The notes under the pieces: model-generated
Database searches by the model: none
What the model saw: only the letters and a program-made list of their open reading frames with translations
What the model was told of the DNA's origin: nothing
Made by a program: the position numbers and the translations under genes
Shown here: one piece after another, positions 36,063 through 39,899 of the stretch
Position numbering within the stretch: the first letter of the stretch is position 1
Layout of the letters: every line of letters begins with the position of its first letter
Source: Methylobacillus rhizosphaerae
Lineage (GTDB): Bacteria; Pseudomonadota; Gammaproteobacteria; Burkholderiales; Methylophilaceae
Reading direction: 5' to 3'
Length of the DNA stretch: 39,899 bases
Assembly: GCF_900187985.1 (NCBI RefSeq)
Contig: NZ_FZOA01000010.1
Span: 1 to 39,899, forward strand

Positions 36063-38333
36063 ATGTCATCACTACCACTCCCCATTTTTTATCTTGGCGA
36101 TAGTCATGTCCGTTACTTTCGCAGAGCTGAGCAGTTTGGTTTACTGTTACCTCACGAAATTTCGGGCATTGAAGTGGGAGGTGCAACTGCTGTAGGGTTG
36201 CGTAATCCAAACTCAAAAACTAATGCTATTGGCTCTTTCAGAAAATGGATACGTGACAAATCTCGTGAGTCCATTGTGATGATTCATTTGGGTGAAGTGG
36301 ATTGTGGTTATGTCATTTGGCATCGTGCGTCAAAATATAATGAATCAATAGAGTCGCAGATATCGGATTCTATAAATGCTTATTTTGAATTCGTTGATGA
36401 GCTTTTGGACATGGGTTTCGAAAGAATTATCATCACAGGCGCCACACTGCCCACCATTACAGATGATGATATAACTGGTGAAGTCGTTATTGCACGTAGT
36501 TCTATTTCTGCAACGCAAAAAGAACGTACTCAACTTACGCTGAAATACAACAAGTTACTTGAAAAAAACGCAGTATCAAGAAGGTTGCCTTATATTGACA
36601 TATCATCTTTTGTACTAGACCAGTCTACAGGGGTCGTCAATACAAAAATGCGTAACACCAACCCCAAAGACCATCATATGAATAGCAATTTGGCGGCAGT
36701 ATATTGGGCACACAGAATCAACGAAGTTATTTCTCACTATCAACCCGTCAATCTGGAATCACGGCAGTGGAGTGCTGTACGCTCTACGATTATCAAGGCT
36801 TATCCTGCTCATTCGGAACGTATGTCAACCGATATGTACAGTAAGGTTGAAACAGGTCAGATAGTACAAGGTGATGTTGTCGGTGTACAAGGAGAATACA
36901 CCATCATCAGAAATACCTTGCTTGGGAAATCGACACTGCCTTTATTTAGACTCCTGCATACCAAACATTATTTATCTACAACGCTGCCCAAGAAAACAGC
37001 AGCTAGAAAAACGCGCTCCAAAAAAACAGCAGGTAAAAATGAAGCCCCTTCATTTTTCATACCTGAATTACAGCCTTCCCCATCTTACTATCAAGGAGTA
37101 ATTGTGAAAAATCAAGGTGAAGCTCCCACTTCCGCTAGCTCGAAGTTCCCTGTATCTGAGCGAGTTGGTGAAGCATGGCTTACCGCGCTATCGAACCTCA
37201 TTGCCGTTCGAAGCCCTTTAACCGAACAAACTTACAAGCGGCTTACAGAGCAGAGGTTCACTCCAAAACAGCGCCAACGTTTTGATCGGCTTCTGCCATT
37301 GGTTGAGGAGGTTGTGGCATCTCAATCTACCGCATCATCAGTTGCGCCAGGCGAGATTGCTTTTGGCGTGATGGGATATCGTTGCCCAGATAATGCAGCC
37401 GCATCTCGCAATATCGGAGATTGGGTTCAAACTATCGCCCTGATGTCTCATTTTGCCCGTCGTTCCGATTTACGTTTCACGGGTGACGCTGGGTTGTCAA
37501 AATTTTTTGCTGATCTACAGGCTGCAGTGCCCAAAGAGAAACGCATTGCGGGGCCTTCTGCGACTGCTCACCTGGTTGAGTTCAACCGGGATGCAAGCTT
37601 TTTTGATAAGCTCCCAGAGAGTCTCTGGGCTTTCATTTTTGGGTGGTACTTTAAACTTCCATTCGGAAAGTTGGAGTTTCCCTTTCCTAAAAATATTCAT
37701 CCAATTTTTATTTCTTTTCATGTCAGCAATGCTAATCACATCAATGACGCAGCTATTGAATACCTGAAACAGCATAGCCCCATTGGTTGTAGAGACTGGC
37801 ATACCGTGCGGTTGTTGCATTCGAAAGGTGTGGAATGCTATTTCTCTGGCTGTGTGACTACCACAATTGGAGGCCTTTTCCCTGCAGCTGTAGTGGATTC
37901 GTCAAAACCTGTAGCTTATGTTGACACTGATCATGAGCAAATCCCTCCAAATGACGTAAAGTTGACGAACCTAATCAATAGCCTAAAGACTCGCCCCTTG
38001 CCAGAATCATTGGATATGGCTTTGGAAAGATTAAAGTCCTATCGTTCAGATTTCTCAAAAATTGCTACTTCCCGGCTACATACATTTCTTCCGTCGGAGT
38101 CTATGGGTGTTGAGATAGATTGGCAGCCGGTTCATGAACAAGATCGCCGATTTGATGGGCTGACAGGGGCGAATGCCATTCCTCATTCACAAATGTCGGA
38201 ACGGATTACGCAGATTGTCAAAGTACTTTTAGATGGTATTCTAAATGGTGTGTCTCAAAAGAATATCTATGCACTTTACAGAGCAGAGGTTGCATCTGAT
38301 ATTGCAGAGTCACTAAAGCATATCTCGGACTAA
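36063..38333 (+). CDS. Two-domain protein: SGNH-like hydrolase plus polysaccharide pyruvyltransferase-like
   Basis: 756 residues. The N-terminal domain (1-240) opens with YLGDSHVRYF (GDSH at 12-15), the block I of SGNH/GDSL enzymes, and ends around DHHMNSNLAAVYWAHRIN (about 205-220), a possible Asp/His block. A lysine-rich linker (about 307-330) follows. The C-terminal domain contains NIGDWVQTIA (about 450) and CRDWHTVRLLHSKGVECYF (about 577) followed by SGC, typical of polysaccharide pyruvyltransferases. The start ATG 36063 is chosen; ATG 36021 and GTG 36018 are in frame and would overlap the lyase gene. The fusion may modify glycans with acyl and pyruvyl groups (inference). Confidence 0.7.
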   Translation: MSSLPLPIFYLGDSHVRYFRRAEQFGLLLPHEISGIEVGGATAVGLRNPNSKTNAIGSFRKWIRDKSRESIVMIHLGEVDCGYVIWHRASKYNESIESQISDSINAYFEFVDELLDMGFERIIITGATLPTITDDDITGEVVIARSSISATQKERTQLTLKYNKLLEKNAVSRRLPYIDISSFVLDQSTGVVNTKMRNTNPKDHHMNSNLAAVYWAHRINEVISHYQPVNLESRQWSAVRSTIIKAYPAHSERMSTDMYSKVETGQIVQGDVVGVQGEYTIIRNTLLGKSTLPLFRLLHTKHYLSTTLPKKTAARKTRSKKTAGKNEAPSFFIPELQPSPSYYQGVIVKNQGEAPTSASSKFPVSERVGEAWLTALSNLIAVRSPLTEQTYKRLTEQRFTPKQRQRFDRLLPLVEEVVASQSTASSVAPGEIAFGVMGYRCPDNAAASRNIGDWVQTIALMSHFARRSDLRFTGDAGLSKFFADLQAAVPKEKRIAGPSATAHLVEFNRDASFFDKLPESLWAFIFGWYFKLPFGKLEFPFPKNIHPIFISFHVSNANHINDAAIEYLKQHSPIGCRDWHTVRLLHSKGVECYFSGCVTTTIGGLFPAAVVDSSKPVAYVDTDHEQIPPNDVKLTNLINSLKTRPLPESLDMALERLKSYRSDFSKIATSRLHTFLPSESMGVEIDWQPVHEQDRRFDGLTGANAIPHSQMSERITQIVKVLLDGILNGVSQKNIYALYRAEVASDIAESLKHISD

Positions 38334-38381
38334 GTTGAACAATAATCATTTTTATAGCGAGATTAAAAGACTGGAATCTAC

Positions 38382-39125
38382 ATGAGAAATCTTATTTGGC
38401 AGTATCATATTGACACTAAGCGTGCCTATGATTCTCCGCACAGAAAAAAGATGGCGATGGCCTCATCGGAGACTGTTGCTTTTTACGCCATGAAACATGG
38501 TGTTGACTATATGATGGCTCACCATTCCAAGTGGTGGGTAAATGGAATGCATGGCGGTCCAGCAATGGAGCGATTTCAACTGCTTGAAGAAGCTTTTGAC
38601 GAGTGGGACTACATTCTTTATCTTGATACGGATATTCTGATTTCTCCAGAAGCGCCGAATATTTTTGATACGTATGTAGGTGCGGATATTGCTGGTATCA
38701 AACAAGGGCATCAGCGTGACAAAACTTTGATTGCTGAGGGTTGGTTACATAATGAATTTCCTGATCCTGCACGTTATCATGACAATTATACCAACGGTGC
38801 AATCTTAATGTTGTCTCGTGAGTTCCGACAGTATCTTCGTGGTGTACTTCAAGTGCATGACATTCAGGTGGACAAAGGTACACATTGGGAAAGAGATGGT
38901 GTGAAAGTTCGCTGGCCTGTTTATGACCAATCAATGGTTTCCTATTGGCTAGCGATGTCTCCATTTTCGTTGACGCCGGTGGATAAAGTTTGGTTTAAAG
39001 GACCACATTTCTTTAATCACGGTGGCCCAAAGACACCGGAGAATCTGCGAAAGTATTTCGGGAAATATCACGAAATCCGCGATCAATGGATTCCACTTGG
39101 ATATCCACGTGAGCAGGATTTATAA
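38382..39125 (+). CDS. Glycosyltransferase with DxD motif
   Basis: A 247-residue soluble protein. ILYLDTDILISPEAPNIFD (about 78-96) carries the DTD metal-binding motif (82-84) of GT-A fold enzymes, and it is preceded by AMERFQLLEEAFDEWDY. A later acidic segment (DQSMVSYWLA, about 188) and a histidine in FFNHGG (about 213) fit retaining enzymes of the GT8-like group. The ribosome binding site is weak. It is in the A+T-rich polysaccharide module, 48 bases after the two-domain protein. The sugar donor and acceptor are unknown. Confidence 0.75.
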   Translation: MRNLIWQYHIDTKRAYDSPHRKKMAMASSETVAFYAMKHGVDYMMAHHSKWWVNGMHGGPAMERFQLLEEAFDEWDYILYLDTDILISPEAPNIFDTYVGADIAGIKQGHQRDKTLIAEGWLHNEFPDPARYHDNYTNGAILMLSREFRQYLRGVLQVHDIQVDKGTHWERDGVKVRWPVYDQSMVSYWLAMSPFSLTPVDKVWFKGPHFFNHGGPKTPENLRKYFGKYHEIRDQWIPLGYPREQDL

Positions 39126-39177
39126 TTACATTACGAGCTGTGTTTGATATTACTCATTTTGGGAATTATTTTTCATA

Positions 39178-39541
39178 ATGAAAGCCTCTTTTGCCTTCAA
39201 GGAGGGTATTTTTGATAAATCGAGTCTGATGCACCCCCCTAGGAAATATAAAATCAATACTTTCGGGGGGGGGTAACAGGCAGGTTTGATGTTGAGTTCA
39301 ATCGAGGAACGCTGGAATGTTATTTGGCAGACTCTGATACTAAGAGATTGTTTGTATTCTTCTCCGCTGCAGGTCGAATCAATAGTGAAACTCGTTTTGG
39401 TCGGGTTTCATGGGGAGCAACTTTAAATGGAGTTTCTCTGTCGATCGAAGATCCAATGTACAAAAAGCATACAGGATTATCTGGAGGTTGGTACTACGGT
39501 GACGAACAAGGTTCATATCTGATCCCTATCGTGGATGTAGT
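39178..39541 (+). pseudogene. Broken surface-polysaccharide-type gene: out of frame at a G9 tract and cut by an IS element
   Basis: From ATG 39178 the frame reads 29 codons, three glycines across the G9 run (39265-39273), then TAA at 39274-39276. One base more in the run joins it to a second frame that continues from 39273 to the IS boundary at 39541, with RFDVEFNRGTLECYLADSDT, KRLFVFFSAAGR, FGRVSWGATLNGVSLSIEDP and GWYYGDEQGSYLIPIVDVV. The F-R/SW/DP/GWYxG pattern resembles the N-terminal part of small hydrolase-like proteins found in polysaccharide clusters, a weak recollection rather than a firm assignment. Ribosome-binding support for ATG 39178 is weak; ATG 39229 is in the same frame. Confidence 0.65.
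39265..39273. repeat. Homopolymeric G9 tract
   Basis: Nine consecutive G inside the 5' part of the broken gene. A C6 run (39234-39239) lies 25 bases upstream in the same frame. Poly-G tracts of this length in the start of surface-carbohydrate genes are a well-known substrate for slipped-strand phase variation, and are also a classic place for sequencing error. Confidence 0.9.
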
Positions 39542-39604
39542 TGAATCGCCCCCACTTTCCTAGACAGCTCAAGAGCCTCAAACTATGCAAGTTGAGGAGA
39601 CATC

Positions 39605-39886
39605 ATGAGCAAGCAACAACGTTACACCGAAGAATTCAAACAGGCCGCCGTCAAGCAAGTCACTGAGCGTCAGTTTTCTGTGGCAGAGGTCGCTGAGCGG
39701 TTGGGCGTTTCAAGTCATAGCATTTATGCTTGGATCAAGCGATGCGGCACCCCTAAAGACGAACGACAGCACTCCTCTAATCAGCAAGCAGAAATCCGTC
39801 GCCTTCAGGCTGAGCTGCGTCGCGTCACGGATGAGCGAGATATCCTAAAAAAGGCCGCCGCGTACTTTGCCAAGCTGTCCGGGTAA
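39605..39886 (+). CDS. IS3-family transposase OrfA
   Basis: 93 residues. RYTEEFKQAAVKQV opens the helix-turn-helix domain, which continues with FSVAEVAERLGVSSHSIYAW (about 24-43); a leucine-zipper-like AEIRRLQAELRRVTDERDIL and the end LKKAAAYFAK are typical of IS3 OrfA. GAGGAG sits a few bases before ATG 39605. The OrfA-OrfB fusion is made by frameshifting. Confidence 0.93.
   Translation: MSKQQRYTEEFKQAAVKQVTERQFSVAEVAERLGVSSHSIYAWIKRCGTPKDERQHSSNQQAEIRRLQAELRRVTDERDILKKAAAYFAKLSG
39847..39853 (+). promoter_or_regulatory. Programmed -1 frameshift site A6G
   Basis: AAAAAAG is positioned as A-AAA-AAG relative to the orfA frame, the exact phase required for -1 slippage. The -1 frame is open from here to the end of the window and reads into VKYAF, the usual start of IS3 OrfB. 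Confidence 0.8.
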
Positions 39887-39899
39887 AGTACGCATTTAT
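39853..39899 (+). CDS. IS3-family transposase OrfB, 5' fragment
   Basis: The -1 frame after the slippery site has no stop to the window edge and contains VKYAF, which matches the N-terminal region of DDE integrase OrfB proteins. The catalytic domain lies outside the window. Confidence 0.65.

Larger units (their letters stand above)
39542..39899 (+). mobile_element. IS3-family insertion sequence, left end (truncated by the window)
   Basis: The left terminus is placed at TGAATCGCCCCCACTTTCC (39542-39560), which begins with the TG typical of IS3-family inverted repeats. It is followed by a leader of 44 bases, orfA, an A6G frameshift site and the first codons of orfB. The right half is outside the window, so completeness cannot be judged. 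Confidence 0.85.

Noticed and set aside
39199-39214. AAGGAGGG followed by TTG 39212 as the start of the broken gene
   Set aside because: That TTG frame reaches TGA after five codons; the purine run is internal to the frame from ATG 39178.
1-39899. CRISPR array, prophage or plasmid origin
   Set aside because: No regularly spaced repeats, integrase, phage structural genes or iteron clusters were seen.

Overview
The window looks like a chromosomal segment of a betaproteobacterium, probably a methylotroph of the Methylophilaceae. The basis is protein character (NusA, IF2, PNPase, DksA and ValS of betaproteobacterial type) and gene order; the family-level placement is inference without a database search. 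The first 34 kb is ordinary chromosome of moderate GC. The last 5.5 kb is visibly richer in A+T and looks like accessory surface-polysaccharide DNA ending in an insertion sequence.

Layout. 1-380: the 3' end of 23S rRNA, 5S rRNA and the rRNA operon terminator. 378-9290: the transcription/translation cluster rimP-nusA-infB-rbfA-truB-rpsO-pnp with a leader hairpin, an internal rpsO promoter and two intrinsic terminators. 9379-10765 (minus): dksA and folD. 10810-11141: a tRNA operon, Pro(TGG)-Arg(TCT)-His(GTG). 11420-23481: a sigma-54 activator lacking a sensory domain, then a nine-gene MSHA-like type IV pilus operon (secretin MshL, TPR protein MshN, ATPase MshE with a c-di-GMP-type MshEN domain, platform MshG, three MshI/J/K-like inner-membrane or periplasmic parts, and two prepilin-like proteins). 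No abundant short major pilin is encoded here. 23553-24852 (minus): a small membrane protein and a TetR regulator, each preceded by a copy of the same palindromic operator.

25270-33060: housekeeping and accessory genes: a MoeB/ThiF-type adenylyltransferase, an NfeD/SPFH membrane pair, valS (apparently leaderless), a bestrophin-like channel, a coiled-coil zinc-ribbon membrane protein, and a rhodanese-TusA sulfur-transfer pair. 33252-39541: galE followed by a polysaccharide module: an exported alginate-lyase-like protein, a two-domain SGNH plus pyruvyltransferase-like protein, a DxD glycosyltransferase, and a broken gene. 39542-39899: the left end of an IS3-family element with orfA and a canonical A6G frameshift site.

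The most notable observation is in the broken gene. Its start at 39178 reads into a run of nine G (39265-39273) and stops immediately after. Changing the run by one (10 or 7 G) restores one continuous frame into a conserved-looking domain that is then cut off by the IS element. This is the layout of a phase-variable surface-carbohydrate gene, though a homopolymer sequencing error cannot be excluded from one sequence.
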